64,000 bases of DNA from assembly GCA_019186825.1 (NCBI GenBank), contig JABARP010000014.1, positions 1 to 64,000 of the forward strand, given 5' to 3'. The stretch comes from Pyrinomonadaceae bacterium (GTDB lineage: Bacteria > Acidobacteriota > Blastocatellia > Pyrinomonadales > Pyrinomonadaceae). A program made the position numbers and the translations under genes. A model generated the notes under the pieces. It was not told the origin of the DNA and made no database searches. It saw only the letters and a list, made by a program, of their open reading frames with translations. Shown here one piece after another: positions 37,232 to 45,976 of this stretch (position 1 is the first letter of the stretch; each line of letters opens with the position of its first letter).

Positions 37232-38391
37232 GCGCTGAGCACCTCTGCGAAGAGCTTGATCTCATCCTCTGACACGTTCAGCGGCGGAAGCAGCCGGAGC
37301 ACGCTCGGATCACTGCTCATACCGGTAAGGATCTTTGCGTCAAGGAGCTTTTGATAGTGGGGATGCGCACGGTCCTCAAACTCGACGCCAAGTAGGCAGC
37401 CTTTGCCGTGTACTGCTTTTACAGCCTTGCAATGCGAGCACGCGTCTCTTATCCACGCTTCAATATTCTTCGCATTGGCTAGTAGGCCGTCACGAGCGAT
37501 GACATCGAGGGTTGCGTTCACGGCGGCCATTGCGATCATGCCGCCGCCGAATGTCGTCCCAAGGTCATTTTCCTTGATCGAAGCGGCCATTCCGTCCGAA
37601 ACAAGGCACGCGCCGACAGGCACACCGCTGCCAAGAGATTTTGCAAGCGTGACAATGTCCGGCACTACACCGCCCGCGGCTTCGCTTCCCGCAAAAAACC
37701 ACTCGCCTGTACGGCCAACACCGGTCTGGACTTCGTCGAAGATAAGCGCAGCTCCAACCTCATCACACTTGGCTCGCAGTTGCTTGAAAAATTCGGGCGA
37801 GGCTTCACGCACTCCTGCCATCGACTGTATAGGCTCGATGAGCACCCCTGCGGTTTCCTTATCAATAACGGATGCAATCGATTCGAGATCTCCAAACTGA
37901 GCCTCCAGATGGCCGGGAACGTTCGGTTCGCCCAAGGTCCGATATTTGCCTAAGAACGTTGCCGAAATGGAGTCGGCCGTTCTGCCGTGAAAGCCTTTGG
38001 CAAAAGAGACAATATTGCTTCGGCCTGTCGCAAGACGAGCGATACGCATCGCGTTCTCGTTCGCTTCGGTGCCGGAATTGCAAAAGAAAGCCTTCGAAAG
38101 CGGTATGGGTGCGACCGAGACAAGCCTCTCGGCGGCCTTTGCTCTGACGTCCGAATAGACGACGTTCGAATAGAACATTAGTTTCTGTGCCTGCTCGGAA
38201 ATCGCCGTCGCGACGTCCGGATGAGAATGGCCGAGAGCACAAACTGCGTGGCCGCCATAGAGATCGAGGTACTTCTCGTTGTCCGAGGTCCAGACCCACG
38301 AGCCGCTGCCTCGTACGATCGCAAGCTCCAGTTTTGAATACGTCGAAAGCTGAAAGTTCTTTTCTGTAGTAAATATTTCTTCGCTGGTCAT
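37228..38391 (-). CDS. argD: Acetylornithine aminotransferase (ArgD)
   Basis: PLP enzyme converting N-acyl-glutamate semialdehyde to N-acyl-ornithine. The 387-aa class III aminotransferase has LDLYGGHAVCALGHSHP, FCNSGTEANENA, the PLP Asp in IFDEVQTGVGRTG and the Schiff-base K251 in TLAKSLGSG. It overlaps argC by 1 nt and the carbamoyltransferase by 4 nt, which shows tight translational coupling. Confidence 0.95.
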   Translation of the reverse strand: MTSEEIFTTEKNFQLSTYSKLELAIVRGSGSWVWTSDNEKYLDLYGGHAVCALGHSHPDVATAISEQAQKLMFYSNVVYSDVRAKAAERLVSVAPIPLSKAFFCNSGTEANENAMRIARLATGRSNIVSFAKGFHGRTADSISATFLGKYRTLGEPNVPGHLEAQFGDLESIASVIDKETAGVLIEPIQSMAGVREASPEFFKQLRAKCDEVGAALIFDEVQTGVGRTGEWFFAGSEAAGGVVPDIVTLAKSLGSGVPVGACLVSDGMAASIKENDLGTTFGGGMIAMAAVNATLDVIARDGLLANAKNIEAWIRDACSHCKAVKAVHGKGCLLGVEFEDRAHPHYQKLLDAKILTGMSSDPSVLRLLPPLNVSEDEIKLFAEVLSA

Positions 38392-39425
38392 TAGGGATTT
38401 GTGCCCGGGAATAGAAGACCGGTGGTTTCTTCGATGCCGAACATAAGATTCATATTTTGGACAGCCTGGCCCGCCGCACCTTTTACGAGATTATCGAGGG
38501 CGGAAAATACCGCGATCGTCTTACCCGAAGCATGGACGGCGATGTCGCAATAATTCGTCATCTTGACCCAATTTATGTCCGGCGAGGTTTCAACGATCCG
38601 TACGAAACGGCTGTCTGCATAGTGGTCCTCGAAGAGGCGACGAGCTTCGCCATTCGACAAGGCAGAGGTAGTTTCCATATAACACGATGCGAATATTCCG
38701 CGTGAAACCGGCATACTGTGCGTCATAAACACGAGCGACGATGTGAAGTTGCCAACACGATTCAGACACTGCTCGATCTCAGGTAAATGCTGATGCGTAA
38801 AAGGCTTATAGGCGTAGAATGAATTCGCTCGCTGCGGGTGGTGCGTATTTGCGGCCGCCTTTGCTCCGGAACCTGATGAACCCGTCTTTGCGTCAACAAT
38901 GATCTTGCCGGTCGTAAGTCCGCTCTTGATCATCGGCGCAAGTGCCAGGATCGTTGCCGTAGCAAAACATCCCGGATTTGCGATGAATTGTGCCTCTGCG
39001 ATCTCATTTCGAAATAGTTCCGGAATGCCATAAACGAATTCTTTCTGGAGGCTATCTGCGGTCTGCGGACGCCCGTAAGCCGCCTCGAACACGTCGACAT
39101 CGTCGATTCGAAAGTCACCCGACAGGTCGATCGCTTTCGTACTCTTTGGAAGCGAACCGACAAGCGACATTGCTGCTCCGTGCGGCATCGCGAAAAAGGC
39201 GACATCCACTTCAGGAAGCTGCGATAGGTCTTCAGGCGTGGGCGAAAAGCTCAGGTCGGTCACGCCGAGAAGGTTTCGATGAACCGCCGAGACCGGCTTT
39301 CCCGCATGCTCATTCGCGGTTACAAAGACGATCTCCGCATTCGGATGAAAAAGCAGCAGCCTAAGAAGCTCGCTGCCGCCATATCCTGAACCGCCAAGTA
39401 TACCGATTTTGACACTGTTCAACAT
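38391..39425 (-). CDS. argC: N-acetyl-gamma-glutamyl-phosphate reductase (ArgC)
   Basis: NADPH-dependent reduction of N-acyl-glutamyl phosphate to the semialdehyde. The 344-aa protein has GILGGSGYGGSELLRLL, the catalytic Cys153 in NPGCFATA, HHPQRANSFYAY and the C-terminal VKGAAGQAVQNMNLMFG. It is of the usual long type. Its start overlaps the upstream P-loop gene by 7 nt. Confidence 0.96.
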   Translation of the reverse strand: MLNSVKIGILGGSGYGGSELLRLLLFHPNAEIVFVTANEHAGKPVSAVHRNLLGVTDLSFSPTPEDLSQLPEVDVAFFAMPHGAAMSLVGSLPKSTKAIDLSGDFRIDDVDVFEAAYGRPQTADSLQKEFVYGIPELFRNEIAEAQFIANPGCFATATILALAPMIKSGLTTGKIIVDAKTGSSGSGAKAAANTHHPQRANSFYAYKPFTHQHLPEIEQCLNRVGNFTSSLVFMTHSMPVSRGIFASCYMETTSALSNGEARRLFEDHYADSRFVRIVETSPDINWVKMTNYCDIAVHASGKTIAVFSALDNLVKGAAGQAVQNMNLMFGIEETTGLLFPGTNP

Positions 39426-40474
39426 ACCGATGCCTCCAGGGCATTCATCTGAAGATCAGCCGCGAGACTATAAAGGCGCGCGCTGTCATTCCTGGCGTTT
39501 GCGGCATCGATCTTAAAGCGCTCACGGATCGCCGACTCTCCCATCGAGGAATCAGTTACCGCGCCGGAGATCACATCCGGCTGCAGGCCGAATTCTTTTA
39601 GAACAGTGATGCCGCCGACCACGCCGACAAAGTCCGAAGCACAAAAGACGAGCTTCTTGACCGCGCCCATCACCTTCGAGGAACCGAGAAGACGCTCGAC
39701 CGAATACCCGCCAAGCACGCCGTCACCAAGCTCGGCAACGATAAGGTCCGGCGAGAGGGAATTCAAGTGGTTGAGGGCGCCGATCGCAACCTTATCGAGG
39801 TTCGCGCTGCCGACAGTGGAGGGAAGTCCAAAATCCAGAAAACTTACGGTGGCAAACGCACCGTTATCCTGCATCTCAAGCGTGTCACGCAGGCACGCAA
39901 CGCCCGTAAGCTTAACGCCTGCAACCTTTAGGCCTCGTAGGGCGGCCTCTCGAATGATCTCCGCGACGGCAACCGTCTTTCCCGAATTCATACAAGTTCC
40001 GGCAACAAGAATGACCGGAGCCGAAGGTGCAAGCATGTCCGACGTCGGCAAGGCGCTTGAAGCAAGGTTCAGCACTATCCCGTCGGCCTCAGAAACGCTC
40101 CCGATCACCTCAACATCAACGACCGTTCCGAGTGACGAGCTCACGCCGGTCTTCTGGCCGATCACGCCGCCGAGATTCAAGATCGAAAGGTGGTCACCCT
40201 CAGCGATGAACGCCGGCACTTCGCCGACGATGCCCTTCAAGGCCCGCCGCTCGCCGAGAACGCCGCAGATGACGCTACCTCGCTTGATCCGGGCGAGACG
40301 GCCGCTTGGAGTTTCGAGCATTCCATACGACCGGCTCTCGTTCAAAGCACGAACAGCGACAAGGTCGCCAACCTTTGCAACGCGTGGCGTCGGATCGACG
40401 AGGGCCGTGCGGCCAACGGAAACCCGGCCCGTAACCGAAGCCAAGAGGTCAAATTGCACTTGTCGAATGCTCAT
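39419..40474 (-). CDS. P-loop NTPase-like protein of the arginine operon, unknown function
   Basis: 351 aa, not assigned. Residues 1-130 are beta-rich (VGDLVAVRAL, GRLARIKRGSVICGV, GDHLSILNLGGVIG), possibly a barrel. Residues 150-340 form a P-loop domain with Walker A G159-TCMNSGKT167, then KLTG and a DNGA/FLDFG segment, IVAELGDGVLGGYSV and SDFVGVVGG. The layout recalls the uncharacterised DUF1611-like and MobB/BioD-like P-loop proteins (from memory). It lies inside the arg operon, overlapping argR by 4 nt and argC by 7 nt, so it very likely acts in arginine synthesis or its control. Some DUF1611 proteins have been reported to act as N-acetyltransferases on D-glutamate. As no argA or argJ is here, a role in making N-acyl-glutamate is an attractive guess, not shown. 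Confidence 0.6.
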   Translation of the reverse strand: MSIRQVQFDLLASVTGRVSVGRTALVDPTPRVAKVGDLVAVRALNESRSYGMLETPSGRLARIKRGSVICGVLGERRALKGIVGEVPAFIAEGDHLSILNLGGVIGQKTGVSSSLGTVVDVEVIGSVSEADGIVLNLASSALPTSDMLAPSAPVILVAGTCMNSGKTVAVAEIIREAALRGLKVAGVKLTGVACLRDTLEMQDNGAFATVSFLDFGLPSTVGSANLDKVAIGALNHLNSLSPDLIVAELGDGVLGGYSVERLLGSSKVMGAVKKLVFCASDFVGVVGGITVLKEFGLQPDVISGAVTDSSMGESAIRERFKIDAANARNDSARLYSLAADLQMNALEASVC

Positions 40475-40896
40475 TCTTCGTCGATCCCTCCGAATATTTG
40501 TCGAAACTTTGCCGCTATCAGCGGGCGATCGGCGGATGTTCGTGCAGCGATGAAGATCGTGTCATCGCCTGCTAAGGTGCCCGCGATCTCGGACATGTTC
40601 GCCCTATCGATCTCAACTGCGATCGCTGAGGCGATACCGGGCAAGCACCGAAGTACAAGCAGGGAATCGCCTGATGTCCGCAGGCTGATAGGGCCAAATG
40701 CCGCTGCGGTCCGCTCAAGCGCGTATCGTCCGTCGCGTTTTGCAATACCGAGTTCATGGAGATCTCGGGAAATGCTGGCCTGAGTAACCGAGAATCCAGC
40801 CGCCGTAAGGTTTTCGACGAGTTCCGCCTGATTCGAAATCGGGACCTCGCTGATCGCCTCAAGGATGTAGTTATGTCGTGCTTCTTTCGAAAACAT
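40471..40896 (-). CDS. argR: Arginine repressor ArgR
   Basis: 141-aa hexameric arginine-dependent repressor. The N-terminal winged helix has NQAELVENLTAAGFSVTQAS and SRDLHELGIAKRDGRYAL. The C-terminal domain has the oligomerisation and arginine-binding segment GTLAGDDTIFIAART. It is the first gene of the arg operon, and two ARG-box-like palindromes lie 3 nt upstream of its ATG, so it should repress its own operon when arginine is plentiful. Confidence 0.96.
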   Translation of the reverse strand: MFSKEARHNYILEAISEVPISNQAELVENLTAAGFSVTQASISRDLHELGIAKRDGRYALERTAAAFGPISLRTSGDSLLVLRCLPGIASAIAVEIDRANMSEIAGTLAGDDTIFIAARTSADRPLIAAKFRQIFGGIDEE

Positions 40897-40898
40897 AC

Positions 40899-40932
40899 TG
40901 CATAATATACACTCTCTAATGGATATTATGCA
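40899..40932 (-). promoter_or_regulatory. Tandem ARG boxes: operator of the arg operon
   Basis: Two 13-bp near-palindromes, TGCATAATATACA (40899-40911) and TGGATATTATGCA (40920-40932), have centres 21 bp apart, the spacing known for ArgR double boxes. Their outer halves form a perfect 10-bp inverted repeat (TGCATAATAT / ATATTATGCA). They overlap the promoter elements below. Confidence 0.85.
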
Positions 40933-40933
40933 A
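40904..40933 (-). promoter_or_regulatory. Promoter of the arg operon, apparently leaderless
   Basis: On the minus strand TTGCAT (40933-40928) and TATATT (40909-40904) are 18 bp apart. Transcription about 7 nt downstream would start at or next to the argR ATG (40896). No Shine-Dalgarno site is present. Both elements lie within the ARG boxes. Confidence 0.6.
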
Positions 40934-40982
40934 GCTAGAAATGAATTGTCCCTTATTTTGGGGACGAAAGATCCGGTCGCTA

Positions 40983-42167
40983 TTAGAAAATGGCTAGTTT
41001 TATACGGAGATATTTTTTCGGATTTGCACGGAAATCCTTAAGAAGCTGGGTGCCTTCGCCTGTGAAGGTGGCGACATTGTTAGCGGTTTGATTGACGCTA
41101 TTGTAGAGGGTTTCGTCAGTAATGAGTTTACCGAGAGTGCCTTTTCCGGCCTGAGCATTGCTGAGGATCGCGTCTATTCGCGATGCCGTCGAATTAAAGC
41201 GATCAAGAGCAAGGCGAGTGTCGTCGTACATCTTGTCGTCTGTCAGGAGCTTGCCTAGGGTGCCTTTTCCACTGCGAAGGTCGGCTGTGATCGCGCGAAA
41301 ATCTTCCGTGATCTTCCGCAGGTCGGCAACTGCAGCTCGGGTTTCGTTGTAGAGCACGTCATCGTTGATGATCTTGCCCGCAGAGCCTTTGCCGGCACGA
41401 ATGTCGCTCGAAATGGATTCAAGGCTGGCGGCGGTCTTTGCGAGGCTCTCGTAGAGCTTCGGGTCGTTGACGAGCTTTCCTGCGGTGCCTTGGCCCGAAT
41501 TGACCTTGTCGATGGTTGCCTGAAGGCGCTTCATCGTCTCTTTTGTCTCGGCAACGGCTCCATCGAGGTTGTCATACAGCGCATCATCGTTAACGACCTT
41601 GCCGAGAGTCCCTTCACCGGTATTCGCTTTATTCAGGATCTCGTTCGCCGGGATAGCAAGCTTATTGATCTGCTTTAGAAGGTCGTTGCCCGTCGCGGTA
41701 AGCTGATTCATCGAGATCGCAGTGGATGACTCCAGAACATAGTTCTCACTCACCGGCGAGCCTTTTTCGGTGCCGGGCGTAATGTTGATCATTTTGTCGT
41801 TGCCAAGGACAGACGTTGCGATCAACTGCGCCGCTGAGTCCGTGCGGATCATTTCACCGATGGGCTGCCCCTGGATCTGGGTCGCGACGGCAAGGGTGGC
41901 TTCGATCCGGTTTCCGTCCGGCGTATCCGCGGGGAGAAATTTCACGTCCACGACCTTGCCGATCGAGACGCCTGCGAGCTGCACGTCAGCGGCCGTGTGA
42001 AGGCCGTCGGCCGAGACGAATCTCGCCTTGAGCGCAAACTTCTTTTCAAAAGGGTTGAAGTCACCGCTGGAATTGATAACAAGGTAGCCGAGGACAAGCA
42101 AAGCCAGCAGCATAAAGATGCCTACGCGAAGTTCGCTCAATCCCACTTTGTTTCTTGTTCTTGGCAT
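40983..42167 (-). CDS. mlaD: MCE-family lipid-binding protein (MlaD-like) with GxGTxGK repeats
   Basis: Periplasmic lipid-binding subunit of an MCE/Mla-type phospholipid transporter. The 394-aa protein has one membrane helix (about 14-31), an MCE domain (about 44-130; VQLAGVSIGKVVDV, PGTEKGSPV) and a helical C-terminal half. In that half a motif of the form GxGTxGKLxxDxxLY occurs five times (G184, G225, G259, G300, G341), spaced 34-41 residues. It ends with NPKKYLRIKLAIF, a common MCE tail. It is the last gene of the operon mlaE-mlaF-mlaD. Confidence 0.93.
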   Translation of the reverse strand: MPRTRNKVGLSELRVGIFMLLALLVLGYLVINSSGDFNPFEKKFALKARFVSADGLHTAADVQLAGVSIGKVVDVKFLPADTPDGNRIEATLAVATQIQGQPIGEMIRTDSAAQLIATSVLGNDKMINITPGTEKGSPVSENYVLESSTAISMNQLTATGNDLLKQINKLAIPANEILNKANTGEGTLGKVVNDDALYDNLDGAVAETKETMKRLQATIDKVNSGQGTAGKLVNDPKLYESLAKTAASLESISSDIRAGKGSAGKIINDDVLYNETRAAVADLRKITEDFRAITADLRSGKGTLGKLLTDDKMYDDTRLALDRFNSTASRIDAILSNAQAGKGTLGKLITDETLYNSVNQTANNVATFTGEGTQLLKDFRANPKKYLRIKLAIF

Positions 42168-42184
42168 ACGGATCGTCGGGCCGG

Positions 42185-43036
42185 CTATCGGCCTTTGATG
42201 AATCGGTGAATATACGGATCGCTAGTTAACTGCAGCTCCTCATCGGTGCCGTCGAATATTATGGCACCTTGTTTGATCATCATCACTTTCGTATTGATGA
42301 GACAGAGTTTATCGCCTTCCTCCTCAAAATGTACACGGCCTTCGCCGTCAACGATAGCATATTCGGAAGAAAGATACTTTAGGTTATTCATCTCATGTGT
42401 AACAAAGATGGACGAAACACCTTCGAGATCGCGAAGCTTGATCGCAAGTTCGCAGATCGTTCTCGCAGTTGGCGGATCGAGGCCGGCCGTCGGTTCGTCA
42501 AAAAGGACGATCGGCGGGCTGCCGACGAGCGCACGTGCGATCCCGACCCGCCTACGCATTCCGCCTGAAAGCTCGATCGGCATCTTATCGATAGCATCTT
42601 CGAGATCGACGAACCGAAGCATTCGAATGACCTCGTGTTCGATCTCGTCTTCGTCGATCCCTTCTTCTGCAAGGCGATACGCAACATTGTCATAGACAGA
42701 AAGTGAATCGAACAAAGCACCTTCCTGAAAGACCATGCCGATCTTCTTTCGAATTTCGGTCAATTCCTGCTCATCGCACTGAGTGATATCTTCGCCGTCA
42801 ATGAAGATCGTGCCCGCATCAGGCCGCAACAAGCCGAGCACGAGTTTGATGATCGTTGACTTTCCGCTTCCGGAGCCGCCAAGCACGATCTTTGTTTCAC
42901 CGCGGCGTATCGTAAAGCTGATCTTGTCGAGGATCACGCGGTCGTCGAACGCAAGCTCGACGTCCCGAAACTCGATCGCAGGGCCAAAAGGCGACGCCTC
43001 GCTCACGGGTTCAACTTGTGTTTCGATGTCGAACAT
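42185..43036 (-). CDS. mlaF: MCE/Mla transporter ATPase (MlaF-like)
   Basis: 283-aa ABC ATPase of a phospholipid transporter. Walker A is [12 protein letters not shown], signature [15 protein letters not shown], Walker [14 protein letters not shown], switch His in VTHEM. The N-terminal 18 residues and the C-terminal 30 extend beyond the E. coli form. It lies 17 nt after mlaE and 17 nt before mlaD, the usual E-F-D order. Confidence 0.95.
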   Translation of the reverse strand: MFDIETQVEPVSEASPFGPAIEFRDVELAFDDRVILDKISFTIRRGETKIVLGGSGSGKSTIIKLVLGLLRPDAGTIFIDGEDITQCDEQELTEIRKKIGMVFQEGALFDSLSVYDNVAYRLAEEGIDEDEIEHEVIRMLRFVDLEDAIDKMPIELSGGMRRRVGIARALVGSPPIVLFDEPTAGLDPPTARTICELAIKLRDLEGVSSIFVTHEMNNLKYLSSEYAIVDGEGRVHFEEEGDKLCLINTKVMMIKQGAIIFDGTDEELQLTSDPYIHRFIKGR

Positions 43037-43053
43037 AAACTACGTGCGTCGAA

Positions 43054-43848
43054 TCAGAAAAGCGTACTTGAGAAAAATCCTTGTAAAACCTTTGATAAGA
43101 AAAAGTCCGCAATGATAATCGTTATCGATGAAAGCACAACTGCATCTGTCGTTGACTTGCCGACGCCGACGGTCCCGCCCTGCGTGGTCAGCCCTTTATG
43201 ACACGAGATCAGTCCGATCAGGAACCCAAAAACGATCGGTTTCACGATACCGCCGAGAATGTCCTGGATCGTAATACCGGTGCGAAGGCTAGTGATGTAT
43301 GAATTCGCATCAAGTGCATAGAGGTACCGCGCGATGATGCCGCCGCCTATGAGGCCGAATATGTCAGCCGCTACAGTAAGGAGCGGCAGCGTAACGACAA
43401 GCGCAACGACACGCGGGGTTACGAGCTTCCTTGCGGGTGAAGTGCCGAGAGCACGCATCGCATCGATCTGCTGTGACACGACCATCGACCCAAGTTCTGC
43501 AGAGATCGCCGATCCGACGCGGCCGGCGACCATCAGTGCGCAGAGAACAGGTCCCAGCTCCCTGATCAACGTTATCGCGACGCTTTGCCCCGCACTGCTT
43601 TGAGCGCCGTAATATTCGAGCGTTGGATATGCCTGCAGGATCAGAACGCAACCGGTGAAGAAACCCGTCAGGCTGACGATCGCCAACGATCCGACTCCGA
43701 TGAGATCCATCTGCCGTACCATCTCGTCGAAATAGCGCGGCTGCTTGCGAAGCCCTCGCAGCATACGCCAGAACAGGAGAGTAATATCCTGCAATTCGAC
43801 AAGAAAGCGTGAGATCAGATTCATTAGCGAGCTGATGCCGAGCGCCAC
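43054..43848 (-). CDS. mlaE: MCE/Mla transporter permease (MlaE-like)
   Basis: 264-aa integral membrane permease, about six helices. It has the family segments GFFTGCVLILQAYPTLEY, RELGPVLCALMVAGRVGSAI and AELGSMVVSQQIDAMRALG. First gene of the MCE operon. A GAAGG site precedes the ATG. Confidence 0.95.
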   Translation of the reverse strand: MALGISSLMNLISRFLVELQDITLLFWRMLRGLRKQPRYFDEMVRQMDLIGVGSLAIVSLTGFFTGCVLILQAYPTLEYYGAQSSAGQSVAITLIRELGPVLCALMVAGRVGSAISAELGSMVVSQQIDAMRALGTSPARKLVTPRVVALVVTLPLLTVAADIFGLIGGGIIARYLYALDANSYITSLRTGITIQDILGGIVKPIVFGFLIGLISCHKGLTTQGGTVGVGKSTTDAVVLSSITIIIADFFLSKVLQGFFSSTLF

Positions 43849-43874
43849 GACCTTCCGACGCTGACTTTCTGTGC

Positions 43875-43903
43875 ATTATAGCTTGTCAGCCCCTAGAGCG
43901 GTA
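43875..43903 (-). promoter_or_regulatory. Probable promoter of the MCE operon
   Basis: On the minus strand a perfect TATAAT (43880-43875) lies about 27 nt before the mlaE ATG. The -35 region (about 43898-43903) is poor, so an activator may help. Confidence 0.4.
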
Positions 43904-43945
43904 ATGAACTACGCTCGAAATTGCTCGGTCCGTGGGAACCGGGAA

Positions 43946-43982
43946 TAAAAAAAGGCCGTCCGAATTTACCGTTCGGACAGCC
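43946..43982 (-). terminator. Rho-independent terminator of the ECF sigma operon
   Basis: On the minus strand an 11-bp stem (GGCTGTCCGAA / TTCGGACGGCC, one G-U pair, 7-nt loop) is followed by TTTTTTT. It lies 25 nt after the Spy-like gene and ends the sigma/anti-sigma/Spy unit before the MCE operon. Confidence 0.9.
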
Positions 43983-44007
43983 AAGTTTTCTTGGAGGGTA
44001 ACGTTGG

Positions 44008-44568
44008 CTACTGAACCTTCGGCGGGCGATTGGCCGGCCGTTGAATCGGTTGCCCCAGTTTGCGGTTCATCCGCTGCTGCAGAGGACGGGCGAGAACCTT
44101 TCGACCATTTGCGTCCTGCATCATTCGTTGTGCGAAACGTCGGCGAAGGTCGCGAAAGCTATTGAGCTGCGTCGGTGTGAGGATCTTTCGTATGTTCACC
44201 TCATTCTCAAAACGAAGCCGCTGCACCTCGGCCTGTGCCTTCTGCATATCAGCAAGGCGCAAATTATACGTATATTCATCAAACACATCGGCATAGATGG
44301 CGGCATCAAGAGCCTTCATCGCCTCGCGAAAGGTCTTTTGGGCAGCAAGCATTTGAGGCTTACGTGCCTTGTTCAATTCGCGGAGCTGAATCTTTTGCTC
44401 GTCCGTCAAGCCGAGCTCCTGCATTATCGCCTCGCGCTTGTCCAAGCCCTTTACCTTTGCCGGCTGGCCGTCAAAAGCCTGAGGGACTTGTTGGCCCACA
44501 GTGTGCTGCGCTATGCCGAGCAAGGAGAACGCCCCGAGTAGAATATACGCTGAGATCTTTAGTTTCAT
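44008..44568 (-). CDS. Spy/CpxP-like periplasmic protein
   Basis: 186 aa with a signal peptide (about 6-25, ending VGQQ). The mature part is a helical LTxxQ-type protein: LGLTDEQKIQLRELN and the second copy LTPTQLNSFRDLRRR. Such proteins act as periplasmic chaperones or stress sensors. The C-terminus is Arg/Pro/Gln-rich. It lies 14 nt after the anti-sigma gene, so it is probably a target of the same ECF sigma factor. Confidence 0.82.
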   Translation of the reverse strand: MKLKISAYILLGAFSLLGIAQHTVGQQVPQAFDGQPAKVKGLDKREAIMQELGLTDEQKIQLRELNKARKPQMLAAQKTFREAMKALDAAIYADVFDEYTYNLRLADMQKAQAEVQRLRFENEVNIRKILTPTQLNSFRDLRRRFAQRMMQDANGRKVLARPLQQRMNRKLGQPIQRPANRPPKVQ

Positions 44569-44582
44569 AAGGCAATTCCAAT

Positions 44583-45305
44583 TTAGTCTTCGTCGTCTTC
44601 TGCGAAGAGATCCGTCAAACGAAGCGACCGATCGCGTGTTTCAGCAACCTCGCCGAAAAGGTCTTCGGGAGCGACCCTAACGCGAGAGCCGTTACTCGCC
44701 ACCGTTTGGTCCTGAATTCGATCGTTCGAATTTCCGGTCGGTCGCCTGCTCTTTACACGCTGAGCGCGGCTGCGTCGAATGGGCGTCGGAACTTTCGTTT
44801 CTGTGGCCGCGATCTGCTCATCGGTGTCCCGTTGGACAGGCGGTTCAGGTTCATCAATAGGCAGTACTGCCTTCGGGGCCTGCGTTTCTACACGTACCGG
44901 TGAATCTGTCGTCGCGATCGCCGGCTGTGATTGCGTGCGGCTTCCTAGCAGGAAGTAGAGACCGATCGCTGCTCCGATAAGCAAGGTTGCAACCGTCGCC
45001 GCATAAAGAGGCTGCCGGAAGAAAGCGAGAATACTCGCCGCAAGGCTCGGCCGCGGCGCAAGAGATCTCGGAAGCTCGAATCCTAAAGCGCCGAGAGGCT
45101 CAAACTCCTCAGCACGCCAATGCCTCACGGCCATGCTCGTTGACGACAGATCCGCGACATCCTCGGCACACGACGAACATTGCGAAAGGTGGCCTTCGAA
45201 TGCCGCTTTCCCGGAGCCAGCCAGCTCGTCATAGACGAAGTCCAGGATCTGCCCCGAAAATCCGCAATCTCTAATTGTTGCTTTGTCCCCAGCCATTTCT
45301 TTCAC
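44583..45305 (-). CDS. Membrane anti-sigma factor with zinc-finger domain
   Basis: 240 aa. The N-terminal ZAS-type domain has HLSQCSSC (His-x3-Cys-x2-Cys) and should bind the partner sigma factor. One membrane helix (about 97-119) and a periplasmic tail rich in Pro, Thr and Arg follow. It lies 9 nt downstream of the ECF sigma gene, the standard pairing. Confidence 0.9.
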   Translation of the reverse strand: MKEMAGDKATIRDCGFSGQILDFVYDELAGSGKAAFEGHLSQCSSCAEDVADLSSTSMAVRHWRAEEFEPLGALGFELPRSLAPRPSLAASILAFFRQPLYAATVATLLIGAAIGLYFLLGSRTQSQPAIATTDSPVRVETQAPKAVLPIDEPEPPVQRDTDEQIAATETKVPTPIRRSRAQRVKSRRPTGNSNDRIQDQTVASNGSRVRVAPEDLFGEVAETRDRSLRLTDLFAEDDED

Positions 45306-45314
45306 TTTCCTTTC

Positions 45315-45893
45315 CTAAACGACCTCGACCTGAAGCCGTTCAAGCTTCATCTTGAGCTGCTTCAACGCCGTGTAGAGTCTGCTCTTGACCGTGCTTAGCG
45401 GCAGCTCAAGGGTTTCGGCGATCTCCTGGAAGGTCATTTCCTCAAATTCCTTCATAACGATCACTTCGCGAAGCTCCTGCGGCAATGCACCGACCGCTTG
45501 CCTGACGAGTCTTAACCGCTCGCCCTTCTCAGCGATATTCTTCGGCGACCCTGCCGGAGACGCCACGAAGACCCGAGACTCTGCCTCGTCGTCCTCGCTT
45601 AAGTACTCTTCGGAACGAGACTTCTGACGCCGTTTAACTGTCAAACACTGATTCACAGCGATCCGATGCAGCCAGGAGGACACTTTTGCGTCTCCGCGGA
45701 ACCGTGAAATGCTGCGGTAAGCGTTGATAAAGGCTTCCTGAGCCGCGTCTCTCGCCTCGTCCTCTCGGCCAAGCATACCGAAGCACAGAGCGAAGATCTT
45801 CCGCTCCCAACGCCGCACGATCTCCCCAAAAGCCTCCGGGTCGTCTCGTACCGCCAATTCAACAAGCTGCTCATCGGACAAATTTCTCAGCAT
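45315..45893 (-). CDS. ECF RNA polymerase sigma factor, RpoE type
   Basis: 192 aa with sigma region 2 (about 20-90; FGEIVRRWERKIFALCFGML and DEARDAAQEAFINAY) and region 4 (about 130-185; LPQELREVIVMKEFEEMTF with LPLSTVKSRL). A roughly 40-residue acidic linker between the two is longer than usual. It heads the operon with the anti-sigma factor and a Spy-like protein, so the likely signal is envelope stress. Confidence 0.94.
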   Translation of the reverse strand: MLRNLSDEQLVELAVRDDPEAFGEIVRRWERKIFALCFGMLGREDEARDAAQEAFINAYRSISRFRGDAKVSSWLHRIAVNQCLTVKRRQKSRSEEYLSEDDEAESRVFVASPAGSPKNIAEKGERLRLVRQAVGALPQELREVIVMKEFEEMTFQEIAETLELPLSTVKSRLYTALKQLKMKLERLQVEVV

Positions 45894-45976
45894 TCACTCG
45901 TGTTGGGCGCCGCTCCGGCACGAGAATAATAGCCCAAAACCTCGAAGCAGTGCGAAAATCGTCCGCACGTATGGGT

